Below, piece by piece: positions 34,787-45,800 of a stretch of 64,000 nt of DNA (within the stretch, counting starts at the first letter, position 1; the number at the start of each line of letters is the position of its first letter). The stretch is from Pohlia nutans (Eukaryota > Streptophyta > Bryopsida > Bryales > Mniaceae): positions 12,491,009 to 12,555,008 of the forward strand of contig CM040100.1 of NCBI GenBank assembly GCA_022496805.1, written 5' to 3'. The notes beneath the pieces are model-generated. The model saw nothing but the letters and a program-made list of their open reading frames with translations. It did no database searches and was not told the origin of the DNA. Both the position numbers and the translations under genes were made by a program.

Positions 34787-35865
34787 GACTTCGATGCAAC
34801 TCTTGACAATCAGCCTGCATGCAGATGAGGAAGTGTAATGGTGAATGTGGAGGCCAGGCTTTTATCACCTTAATTCGTTTGCTGTCATTAGTAATGGTGT
34901 TAGTGTCAGATAACTTTTCCACTCCACTGCGACTCATGATGCACACCCATGCACACAATTGCGGCGTAAAATGAAAGCACCACCGTTTTAAGCCAGCTGC
35001 AAAACCAACCACCGTGTTTGGAAGCTGCCGCTCGGTAGAGAGTGCACTAGTGTCTCATTATGAACAGTTACTTGCACACTAATATTATCAGTAATGTCAG
35101 ATCAGATCAAGATTGACGTGCACTTGGATGCCAAAAGCATGCAGCAACCGCAGTCAGCGCATCCTTGATTTAAGTAATTTCGTTCCCAACTGGAGCTAGT
35201 GGTGGGCTTCTGCCAGGCCGCACGGGTTTCAGCGCAAACCTGGTCGGTTTGACTGCCTGGACCCAGGCACAGTTTTCGACCATGCACGGAATTAGCACCC
35301 TCTACCTTAATAATGATAAACTACCAAGATCTTCCACACCTTTTAACTATTTGGAGTGAACAAATAAGAGTATAATAAAGCAAAATTCATGGTATCTTCT
35401 TCAAAATTTGAAGGACTTTACGGATAACTCCAATCTGTGGATGAAATTTGTTGTGATTGGTTGAAATGTAATGCTCTAATTGTAGTGTTTTTTGGAGATT
35501 TGTTGGTTGTTTAATTTTATGAGTTGACTTTTTCAAGAGCACATTTAGACTAAAACCTTCAAAATTTTGGGTGAATCATTGCAACATGAAATGAGGTATA
35601 AAAACTTCACAAATCATCTCCTTTCTAATCGGTCCACACATGCATGTAGCTAACTTCCTTTAAAATCTACAGTAAAAAATTCACCCTACTAAAAATGCAT
35701 GACGGATGAGAAATCATGGATGAAATTTGTACATTGTCCAAAATATGGACGCTCAGGCAGTTATGGGTTAACTAGAATGATGCAAGACTTGTGTGGATAA
35801 GATTGAGATTTCCCTCATCTGCTCCTAATGCATTGTAAAGTTCCTAAAGAGACACTAGAGTTTAA

Positions 35866-36310
35866 CCCTTTAATGTCCAGATCCACCAGTGAATTAAAAG
35901 ATGTGTTATAAAATGTTTGATGAATCACAAAAATGGAGCTCATATATAAAGAAAAGTCGTACATCTCATTGTGTAGATCACATTTGTATGTTGGATTTCT
36001 CATATTTTTTATTAATATTTTAAAATGAATTTTGCAAGGGTTTCTTTTGAAATTCACTTGAAAATCCCAAATTAACAAATTTTTATTGAAAATAATTATA
36101 AAAAATTTGGAATAATATGCACTATGGGATGGTATTATTTCCATTATTTGATTCTACTTATTTTGGATAATCATTGTTAAGGTCTCACTTTTTGAACTAA
36201 GAATAAAATTTGACATAAATCAATTTTGTCATTTAAAAAAAAAAATCATAATATCTTATTTCGAAGATCCATTCTGTACAAATGGTAGTCAACTAGCACA
36301 AGATGGATGA
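35866..36310 (+). mobile_element. MITE related to 170-612
   Basis: TTAA (35862-35865) is followed by CCCTTTAATGTCC. The interior matches 170-612 in opposite orientation, up to the 'tagcacaagatggatgaa' block. The second terminus was not identified. Confidence 0.55.
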
Positions 36311-36731
36311 ATAATCGTATGGGATGTAGTCAAAAGAAGGTTAACAATGTGTTTATCGTTCAAGGGAGCTACCGCGTGAGCAGAAATTGGAGAGCAGAAA
36401 ATTGGAGAGCGGAGAGCAGAAAAGTTTATGTCAAATCTAAAAATATATCATTTCACTTTCCAAAATTAGTATATTTTTCTAAAATATTCTAAAAACATTT
36501 CAAAATTTTCTAATATTAGAATTTTTAAATTTTATTTTCGACCTATTACCGTGGGACCTATTACCGTTTCTTGAGAAAATTTTGCTTCTTTAGTGACGTC
36601 GAACTGCAGCATATTTTGTGGGCCATCTTCTTGCTGTGTCAAATGGCATCTCATTGACCTGTATGACATGGCATTGACTGGTCTCATACAACATCTATGG
36701 GAGTCTAACAAGGTAGTGGCAGGTCAAAGAC

Positions 36732-37199
36732 ATGCACAAATATATGGAGCTTCTTCAAGACTTAGGGTCTCTTAATTTTAAGTGCGGCAGATTTAGAGAG
36801 AATATCACAATGGAGAGAGTGAGACATGATAGGCATAACGATGTCATATCTTTGAGCGACGAAATCGGGCCCTTCGAGCCATATGTAGACACGAAGTTGA
36901 ACGAGCGAATCGGTTTCAGTGACACCCTCGATGACGTGAACATGCATAGAGCTAGACATGCCTCAGTTGAATTTAGTGGAAAGGATGTTGAACATTTTGA
37001 AAGTGAGAGCAATGAAACGCCCTTGGTCCCCCATGCATACGCAAGAGTTGGAGAGCTCCTTCCGGGAACATACTCAAGGGCCACATCTAGTACGATCTTA
37101 CAGTCCGAATCCGCTCCAAGATTGACGAAGCTATCATGGCGAGCACCTCCCCCTCAAACCAAGTCATCTAAGCACACGGCTTGCTTCACAAAATATTGA
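36732..37199 (+). CDS. Uncharacterised ORF, 155 aa
   Basis: The ORF runs from ATG to stop in the higher-GC block that also carries the transposase and ParB-like genes. The product has no signal peptide or membrane segment. It contains several short acidic stretches and ends in a basic, Pro-containing tail (about 135-155). I recognise no domain. The composition is more protein-like than neighbouring ORFs, but it could be one exon of a larger or decayed gene, since no promoter or splice evidence fixes its ends. Overlapping minus-strand ORFs at 36755-37084 are weaker. Confidence 0.25.
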   Translation: MHKYMELLQDLGSLNFKCGRFRENITMERVRHDRHNDVISLSDEIGPFEPYVDTKLNERIGFSDTLDDVNMHRARHASVEFSGKDVEHFESESNETPLVPHAYARVGELLPGTYSRATSSTILQSESAPRLTKLSWRAPPPQTKSSKHTACFTKY

Positions 37200-37722
37200 C
37201 CGTATGGATAAGTTCATCATGGACTTGCAACATGGTTATGTCGGTTTGCACATTTGGAATTGATGCGGTGATCAGGTACAGGTTGAGGCGAGATAAAATC
37301 GAGGACGACATGAGCACAAAGTGAGCATACAACTAGTTTCGGACGAGGAGAACGCGAGGACGAGTCGGAAACGCGAGGAGGAAATGAGCTGTCGATGAAC
37401 GGGTGACACATCGTCGCAGAAGGAACAACGCCGCGGCCGATGCGCGTCCCGATGTAGCTTGTCGGCGCCGACAGGCTACGACCGGCGACTGGGTCGTCGT
37501 GACCGCTGCTAGGCCGGCAGTTGACTGCATCCACGGCTCATAGAAATTACTGTTCCCCGGCTCATAGACTATAGAGGTAATACTTTAAGTGTAAGTAAAT
37601 ATATATTTATATATATTTCGAATAAATACACTCGATATCCAAGGTTGTTGAGACAAACTAATAATTTGAACAACACCATTTTCATTTCGTATATAACAAT
37701 AAATTGTTGCCATGGTCTAGTC
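37200..37722. other. Mixed spacer, GC-rich then AT-rich
   Basis: 37200-37545 is GC-rich with overlapping minus-strand ORFs lacking recognisable domains. 37560-37722 is AT-rich. No element end could be identified, although a boundary of a larger unit may lie here. Confidence 0.35.
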
Positions 37723-40700
37723 CTATTTTTTGGAAAGGGTCAAGATGCCACTTTCGTGGAGCAGCTTGATTTCGTTAAAGCTGAGTGTTGGTGCATGCAT
37801 GAAGAGGTCAGAGTTGGGATCTCGCTTGCAAACCTTGATGAGTACATAGTAAACATGCTTGCAGTAGGTGAATGATCCACCCTTCTTCCTAAACTTTGCC
37901 ATTGTCTCTTTGAATGCCGGACAATTGCATTCCGGGTGAGAGCTCAGCGTTATCTGATATTGCGTCACCTTGGGTGGTGCTCCAGAGTCCAGAGCAATAA
38001 CGCACCCATATCCGGGATGTGGTATCATTGTTACCGTGACGATCTTAGCCTTCAGAATCTGTGCTGAGTCAATGCTGAGACGTTGCTTGTTGGTTAGAAC
38101 ATTGGTTTGACGCCGAATTCTCTTGGACTTCCGCATGCGAGGATAGTCGTTGGCATTCTCTGGAACAGGGATAGCAGATAGATCGTGCGGAAGAGCTGCG
38201 GTCGAGAAGAGCCTCCTTGGCGATACTTGCTCCTTCTGGGGCAGCTGGAATCCGGCTGTCTCTAGGGCTCGAATCTCGCTCTTCTTGAGGTTCGTGCCAA
38301 GCTTCACAGGCCAGACATCAGGGATGGGCGGCCTTGGCTCTGTTTTCGAATAGTGAGTCACCCACTTGCGTCGGGTGCCCTTCACGCACCTCTCAATATC
38401 ATCGGAGCAGAAGTAGAATTGAATGGTCACTTGCTTGCCTACCCTCAAGTTGAGCCATTCACCGGTGTATGTTGGAGCAGGGGTACTTTTGGCATTCCGT
38501 ACAATCTTCGCGGAACATTTCTTTTTTGTCACAGCTCTCTGCGCGCAGCAAGCCTTGGATGATTCTTTGGGCAATCTTGCAATGTGCCAGGTCCTCTCAT
38601 TCACCTTGGTCTCGTGGACAAATGTAACCCGTCTAATCCCACCTTCCAGAGCTGGTGATGCGGCCTCCACCCCTGGAGTTGCAACCACCTCTTCGACGTC
38701 CGCATCGCTTTCTTCGGCTATGACGGGGAGAGGGGCCAGTGGAGCCAAAGCGGCTCTTTTGGATGCTCGAGGCCGGGAGTAGTTCACAGTATCCGGCCTG
38801 TGAGACTCTCCATCAGCTCCAAGTGGCACGTTGGGCTTCCGCTTGAGTGAGCCAAACACCTCTTCTCCTTCGAGATGAGGGTCGCGGGTGCAGAATTCAT
38901 GTGCACCTGGCATCTCTAGCATGGCGTCCCTTAGCACCCTCGGATCACCAGTGACTCTAGCTTGGCGATGGGCATTTCTAAGCTTGAGTTCTTCTTTGCT
39001 CGGACCAGTGCCTCCAACGTCTCCTTTCAGGAATTGGTAGTAAGCCACAACCTGCATGAACGCTCGAATGTAATCGTCTACCGTAGCCGTATAGAGGTCG
39101 TTGCCTCTGTTGCCCGACGCTTGAAGCCACTTGTTATGCACAGTCTCAGCAAGGTTGCATGAGGGCATCTCCGCAAGTTCGTCTTCATCAAGGTCCTGTA
39201 AGAAGCACGTTTAGCGTGCATGAGATGTTGCTATTTAGAATTATAAAGTGCATATAATTGGGAAATGTGGAATTCTCACCAATTGGTAGAAGCCACCCCA
39301 CTGCCGGTATCGGAAGTGCCAAAAGGCAAGCCACAAGTCAAGGCTCCTCAAAGACGTCTCTGATGCAGCTCCAGATGACAACCACCAAGCACGGATAGCT
39401 AAGTATCTCGTCTCCGCCTCAGCCATCGTTGTGGAGTCCCGGTACTGCATACAGAGGCGCTTGTGCTGCTCTCGAAATTCTTCCGCAATGTACTGTTTGT
39501 TATGCTTTTCGAAGGACTGTGACCAATGAAAGAAGCATGTTCTCTCTTGGTTCTCCATTGGATCAGCAGGATCACCGTTCCCGTATATTATTCTCACCGC
39601 ATTCCAATTGGCTTGAGCACTATCGGCCATAAAGCCCATGAAGTGAGGGTCGGGAACATCATGTCGCTCCATGACTGCATTCAAATTCTTCCAAAAGATA
39701 ACCTGAGCATCTTTATCCTCCGATTGCATGTCACAGCATGCAATAGTCATTACCCGGCAGTAGGTGGAGTCGTAAACGTGACACGCCATGGTGGTCCAAT
39801 GCTTGACACGTTTAACATGATCAAACATGATCCATGAGCTCTCCAGATCACCACCTGGCTGCATTCTCTTGACCAAGTCCACACCACTCCCGGGGCCCAT
39901 CTCGGACATTTTGAAGACGAACACCTTGTCAGAATCTTCACCTTGTCCAGGGAACATGTCCCTTTGGACGTATGACCAATTACTAAGACCTCTGAGCTTA
40001 GTGATACTGTCCATCACACCATATCTCCTGAGATACCTGAACGTGACTACCTTGTTTCTGATGCTTGGAGAGCCCATGTCTTTGAACCTGTCCAAAACAG
40101 GGATCAACTCATCCAATGTCAATGTTTTGGGCGGCTCGTCTTTGTTACGTAAGAGATACTCACCTAGAAGTTCCTTGCTGGCCTCAAGCACGATTGCGCT
40201 TTTTGTCGCCGATGGTGTCTTCTCGATTTGTTCCCCAATGGGCGTGTTGATCTTCAACTTCGTGTCTCTATAATCACCGACCTTCACCGGGTGGCGATGG
40301 TGACCGAGGTGGATGCAGGCCCTAGTCATGCTCGACCCGCCATGGATGTAGAATATTTGAGCAGCACAATCTTTGACTATTTTCGGGGGCTCTTTGCAGA
40401 TCCTGCAAACCAACATGGAATCCGCCGGAGGATCTTGACCCTTTGTGAACTGCCTCGACGTGCAACCTTCAAACTCCGTATCGTTGAATGGGGACGTCCG
40501 GTGGGCGCGCCTAAGATAGTCACATTCCTTGTTTGCGCACCGCAAGTGACCTACACACGAGGACTTTCGAAATGCTAGCCCCATGCCATTGGTGATGTTG
40601 GTTGTTATGGTCTTCGTCCAAACGTGGCCGTCATATCTCTTATCCATGCCTTGCATGGATTTGGCGGATGAGTAAGCGGCAAGGGTAGTGACAGGTGGGA

Positions 40701-41439
40701 ATTCGAACACCACGTCCCCATCGAAAGTTGGCGGAAAATGGTCAACCAGCTCCGACCTGAGTGAATCGTAATTGATCTTCTTGAGGAGATTACTCCCAGG
40801 TCGAGCAGCTAGTTTTCTCAAGCACTGAAGAATGCTGCCATTCCTCTTGGATCCTGCGGTCCCGGAAGGTTCAGATGGCTCGCTGAGATTCAAGGACTCA
40901 AAGAGCGGAGGTGATGGTTCAGTTGAAGAACTGGACTTGGGCATCCGGTCGTCATCAGAGGAGTCGCTCGATAGTTCAACAAACGAGGCAGAGCAAGGAT
41001 CAAGGCGTGCCGATGATGTAGAGCTCATTACCCTGAACCCCGTACCAGGTTCGATCTTGACCTTGCGTAGAGGAGTCTGGAGTTTGCAAGTAGAGGACTG
41101 ACGGGGTGTTACCAATCCTGCAGTTCTTGGAACATGAGATTCAAAAAGGCCGTAGACACTATACTTTCCAGGGCGGAGTTTCCAAAGTCTACTCTCTCCT
41201 ACGGTCTCAACTGGCTGCTGAATGATGGTGTGCGAAGGTTCTAAATCACTATCGCCATCAAAGATCTCTGCTTCGACATAAAGGCTGGACTCACTAAAAT
41301 GAAATCTCATGCTAAGGTGCAAATTGGAGACAATAGCGACACCATCATCATTCATTGGGACTGAGAGAGGAGTTGCAACGCCGTAACCAGTGAGTAGAGC
41401 ACAATCCAAAGGCGGAGTGACAGCTGATGAGGCTGCCAT
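37723..41439 (-). CDS. MULE-like transposase with SWIM zinc finger, two exons
   Basis: The exons are 39280-41439 and 37723-39195 (minus). The 84-bp intron has GTGAG/TTACAG borders and joins FYQL to DLDEDEL in phase, giving about 1210 residues. The N-terminal 230 residues are Ser-rich and acidic. A Cys/His-containing region follows (residues about 290-390: CVGHLRCANKECDYL, then CRICKEPP, then HLGHHRHPV), as in the DNA-binding front part of Mutator-type transposases. The core shows candidate catalytic Asp residues (IMFDHVKRVKHWT and MGFMADSAQANW) with a downstream Glu/His-rich segment. Near the C-terminus ECNCPAF...YCKHVYYV is a CxC...CxH SWIM finger typical of MULE transposases. The start at 41439 (MAASSAV) is preferred; the longer ORF upstream begins at a non-ATG codon. 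It lies head-to-head with the ParB-methyltransferase gene, 1.4 kb away. The reading frame is intact. Confidence 0.75.
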
Positions 41440-42300
41440 GACATGTGAAAGAGGAACACTACGGAGGAGTAAGGAGATGTTCAATAACATGTGACAATGG
41501 GAGAGAGGGAAGCAATGAGGGGCAAGATATGAAGTGATAAGGATCTCAGTATAACGGCGCGCAACTAAATCAGTACAGAGGAACAAAACTTTTATTAGAG
41601 AGAAGGATCCACTTTAAATCTGACTGCGCAGATGGAGTGCATATTGGAACGCTTGACAACGACAAGATTCCCGCGTAACTATAGAGACGATGAAAATAGT
41701 TCGGCAGAGTTCTTAAACAAGCAGCCGTATTTCCTCGACAGCAGACTGACATTGGACAGACTATAAACGTATATTATAAGCAGTTGTGCTAGTTCAAGAA
41801 TGGGTGTAGGGCCACATCAATGTACGATTGAAAGCAGGAAAAATCAGTCGAATTCTGTGATTGAATGGGACTGCGACAACACAGGTGGTGATCCAAATGC
41901 TTCACAGATCTCCGTCCGAAGGTGGGGATCCACCCGACGCACCAAAGAAGAAGAGGAGAAGGAAGGCAGTGTTCAGTACTTCCAAACAGATCAAATGATC
42001 CAGAATGAGAACCGAGGACAGGGTGAAACCCCGATATGCTAGTTTGAGACAGACTACCAAGTCACTTGCATCAGAGTTTGTAAAACTCCCAGTACACACA
42101 GAAAGTAGAGGATCTCGTCAAAAGGGAGCAGCAACCTCAAGCATAAATCTCGACTTTGAGGAGATTAAACTCAGCAAAATCCAGGAGACACAGGTGAGAA
42201 ATATTTCAGCCGCACGATCTTGTTCCTAGTGTCGTGACGACCTTGGCGCCGCACGATCTCGTGGCCTGTAAACTTAGGGTTTTGTAGGGTTTTGCGATTG
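41440..42300. promoter_or_regulatory. Shared spacer between divergent genes
   Basis: Both neighbouring genes read outward from this spacer, so it must hold the promoters of both. No TATA box or other site can be assigned. Several overlapping short ORFs (41800-42229) are unremarkable. Confidence 0.35.
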
Positions 42301-42359
42301 CGTCATGTTGAGCGGAGTCGGGTTCGAGCATGCGTGGTTTGTTTTGCGGGGCGGACTGT

Positions 42360-42720
42360 GAGCTAGGTTTTGCGAGCGCAGTGTGTGTGTGAGTGCGTCA
42401 GCCGAGCGGAGTGTCTGTTGTGATCAACAGAGCGGAGTGTAAGTGCGTGGTGCGATCAGCAAAGCGAAGTGTGTGTGTGATCAGCTGAGCGAAGTGTGTG
42501 TGTGATCAGCCGAGCGAAGTGTGTGTTGTGATCAGCAGAGCGGAGTGTGAGTGCGTGGGGCGAGCTGCAAAGCGCCGTGTGTGTGTGATCATCCGAGCGG
42601 AGTGTGTGTTGTGATCAGCAGAGCGGAGTGTGAGTGCGTGGGGCGAGCAGCAAAGCGCCGTGTGTGCGGGATCAGCCGAGCGAAGTGTGTGATGTGATCA
42701 TCGGAGTGGAGCGGAGTGCC
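42360..42720 (+). repeat. Tandem repeats of a GATCAGCNGAGCG(G/A)AGTGTG unit
   Basis: The short unit (about 27-28 bp) recurs about ten times. It builds a larger period of about 83 bp, seen where 'gagtgcgtggggcgagc' recurs near 42551 and 42634. The array ends about 100 bp before the start codon of the ParB-like gene, so it lies in the leader or core promoter. The unit is unrelated to the 86-bp intron repeat. Confidence 0.8.
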
Positions 42721-42824
42721 GAGCTTACAGTGCAGTCTGCGTAGCGATCATTGTGTCGTGGCCGCGCCGCAGTTTGAGATTAGGGTTTCAGTAGTCCCTT
42801 GGAATTTCTTTTTGATTGTAGGAA

Positions 42825-45800
42825 ATGGAGACAACGGAGGCCCAGGGCTCGCAAGAGATGGTGGCGGAGAGCGGCGCAGCGATCGGGGACCAGAGCACTA
42901 GTTCCGGAATGGGACGAGGCAAACGGCCGACATCTAAGGCAAAACCCAGTCGTGGCGGAAGAGGAGGGCGTGGAAGCCGGAAGTCGACGGAGGAGGTACA
43001 AGGCACAGCAGCGACTCCCCAGACTACAAGAACTGGCGAGCGCAGTGTGGATGACGGAGTGTTGCGGCGCAGTCGGCGGTTGAATATGTCGTCACAAACA
43101 TCATCGCGCAATGAGAGTGGACGCTTGGAACAAGAAGGAGGACACGGGAGCAAGGCATCGGATACAAGTGGAGAATCCAGCGAGTCAGGCGAGGAGGCAA
43201 GCAATGAAGCCGAATCGAATCCCGAGAGCGGAAGTCCCAATGTCCCCACGACAATGACTACGGCCGTGGAAGAGCTGAGCGACGAAGAGGAGGAGCCGGA
43301 ACTTCCAGATAGCATTCCCGCAGCAGAGGAACAGATGAGAAAGGAATACCGACGGGACTCGTTTGCCTGTGTGAATTTGATGCGCCGGACACCGATTGAG
43401 AAGTTTAGCAAGTTAAAGATTCCGCTGTGCCGAATGGTCGGAATGCCTGAGGTCAGAGTGACGTTGGAGCGAGAGGTTGAGAGGTTGATGCGGGAGTTTC
43501 AGTTTGGTTATCGGCCCGGATCCGCATGCTTCTACGTAGCAATATTGAGCAGTGACGGCAGGAGGTTGAGTGTAAGTCCCGAGATCGAGGAAACCTGGAA
43601 CGATGAATGGAAGGCTGAGAACAAGAAGTTCGAGGCGATTCTCAATCAGGACTCTGATCTAAAGCAGGTGAGTGGTCTCATGTTCTTCGTGTGGGATGGA
43701 AATCATAGACTGGAAGCGTGGAAGCGAGTGATTGCGGCCCAACACGAGAATTTGGGCAAGTGGTACGGCGAGAGTGGAAACCCGGACTGTATGGTATTGG
43801 ATATACCACCTCACGGCGTATCTCAAATTCAAACAGCGATGCATGACATCAACTCGTAAGTTCACAGCCTTCGTGGTTCTAGAATTCTATGATTATCAGC
43901 GATTTGAGTTCAGATCATATTAATCACTCGCACGAATGCAGGGCCAACGAGGTCGCTCACGTGAAGGCAAACCTGTGGCACGAGTTAGAGCGTGTGAACC
44001 GGTTCGGGAGGCAGAGTGTTGAATACTACAAACCCCTGATCAGCGAGGCGAAGTATCAGGACTGCCTAAGCAAGAAGGCAAAGAGTCAGACGTGGTACCC
44101 GCTCACCGGGGACATGATGATCTGCTTTCTATACGCGGTACGGAATGTCCGAACACTTGATTCATTATATGTGCATATTGTACATTTGGCACAGTGCAAC
44201 TTACTGATGCATCTTCGCGAGTTGAGCAGGACTAAATTGCAGCGAAAGCGGAGGAGGCGTCGATGCTGTACAAATCAAACGTAGCGTTGAAGGACCAGAC
44301 GGTTAGGGACCACCGCGATGCTGTTGATGAAGCAGTCACAAAGCTGAAAAGGGACCTTGTTGCAAGGTTCACCAAGATGCAGGCGATTGCGAATCCAGCG
44401 CTGGGCCCAGAATTTATGGAGGAGGTAAGATTCCACAATCACTTCTTTCAATCTCATTAGAGCATGCTAGTCTCGCAGTCCTAGCGTCGCACTCTGTAGC
44501 CTCTCAGTGCCGAAGGGCTCGCAACAGGTGAACTCGGGATGCACTTAGACCACGCAACTCGCAGTCCACACGTCGCACTCTGTAACCTCTCGGTGCCGAA
44601 GGGCTCGCAACGGGTGAACGCGGGTTGCACTTAGACCACGTAACTCGCAGTCGAGGCGTCGCAATCTGTAACCTCTCGGTGCCGAAGGGCTTGCAACGGG
44701 TGAACTTGGGTTGCACTTAGACCACGCAACTCGCAGTTGAGGCGTCGTAATCTGTAACCTCTCGGTGCCGAAGGGCTCGCAACGGGTGAACTCAAGTTGC
44801 ACTTAGACCACGCAACTCGCAGTCCACACGTCGCACTCTGTAACCTCTCGGTGCCGAAGGGCTCGCAACGGGTGAACTCGGGTTGCACTTAGACCACGCA
44901 ATTCGCAGTCGAGGCGTCGCACTCTGTAACCTCTCGGTGCCAAAGGGCTCGCAACGGGTGAACTCGGGTTGCACTTAGACCACGTAACTTGCAGTCGAGG
45001 CGTCGCAATCTGTAACCTCTCGGTGCCGAAGATCTTGCAACGGGTGAACTCGGGTTGCACTTAGACCACGCAACTCGCAGTCCAGGCGTCGCAATCTGTA
45101 ACCTCTCGGTGCCGAAGGGCTCGCAACGGGTGAACTCAGGTTGCACTTAGACCACGCAACTCGCAGTTGAGGCGTCGCAATCTGTAACCTCTCGGTGCCG
45201 AAGGGCTTGCAACGGGTGAACTTGGGTTGCACTTAGACCACGCAACTTGCAGTCCAGGCGTCGCACTCTGTAACCTCTCGGTGCCGAAGGGCTCGCAACA
45301 GGTGAACTCGGGATGCACTTAGACCACGCAACTCGCAGTCCAGGCGTCGCAATCTGTAACCTCTCGGTGCCGAAGGGCTCGCAATGGGTGAACTCGGGTT
45401 GCACTTAGACCACGTAACTCGCAGTCGAGGCGTGGCAATCTGTAACCTCTCGGTGCCGAAGGGCTTGGTACGGGTGAACTTGGGTTGCACTTAGACCACG
45501 CAACTCGCAGTCCAGGCGTCGCACTCTATAACCTCTCGGTGCCGAAGGGCTCGCAACGGGTGAACTCAGGTTGCACTTAGACCACGCAACTCGCAGTCCA
45601 CACGTCGCACTCTGTAACCTCTCGGTGCCGAAGGGCTTGCAGCGGGTGAACTCGGGTTGCACTTAGACCACGTAACTCGCAGTCGAGGCGTGGCAATCTG
45701 TAACCTCTCGGTGCCGAAGGGCTTGCAACGGGTGAACTCGGGTTGCACTTAGACCACGCAACTCGCAGTCCAGGCGTCGCACTCTGTAACCTCTCGGTGC

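Larger units (their letters stand above)
31620..35430 (-). mobile_element. Pogo-like DNA transposon, about 3.8 kb, intact ORF
   Basis: Terminal inverted repeats of more than 100 bp begin GAGTTATCCGTAAAGTC and contain TTTGCTTTA(C/T)TATACTC, TTATTTGTTCACTC and TAGTTAAAAGGTGTGGAAGA. The two flanks rejoin exactly into the host MITE if CAAT (31616-31619 and 35431-35434) is taken as duplicated target. A TA duplication, usual for pogo elements, is not evident. The element encodes one transposase (32345-34786, minus). The left terminal repeat is broken by a 142-bp palindrome at 31744-31885, whose empty form survives in the right repeat. Confidence 0.85.
31388..35767 (-). mobile_element. TTAA-type MITE interrupted by a pogo-like transposon
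   Basis: The outer pieces 31388-31619 and 35431-35767 rejoin into a minus-oriented relative of 53928-54484. On the right 'catgacggatgagaaatc', TTTGTACATTGTCCA and TATGGACGCT are followed by CAGTTATGGG and TTAA (35768-35771). On the left 'aaatgcctagagcc' and 'gcaaagatgcattataaaatgcaact' match. The left terminus is eroded. Without the insert its length is about 565 bp, close to the 557 bp of the intact relative. Confidence 0.8.
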
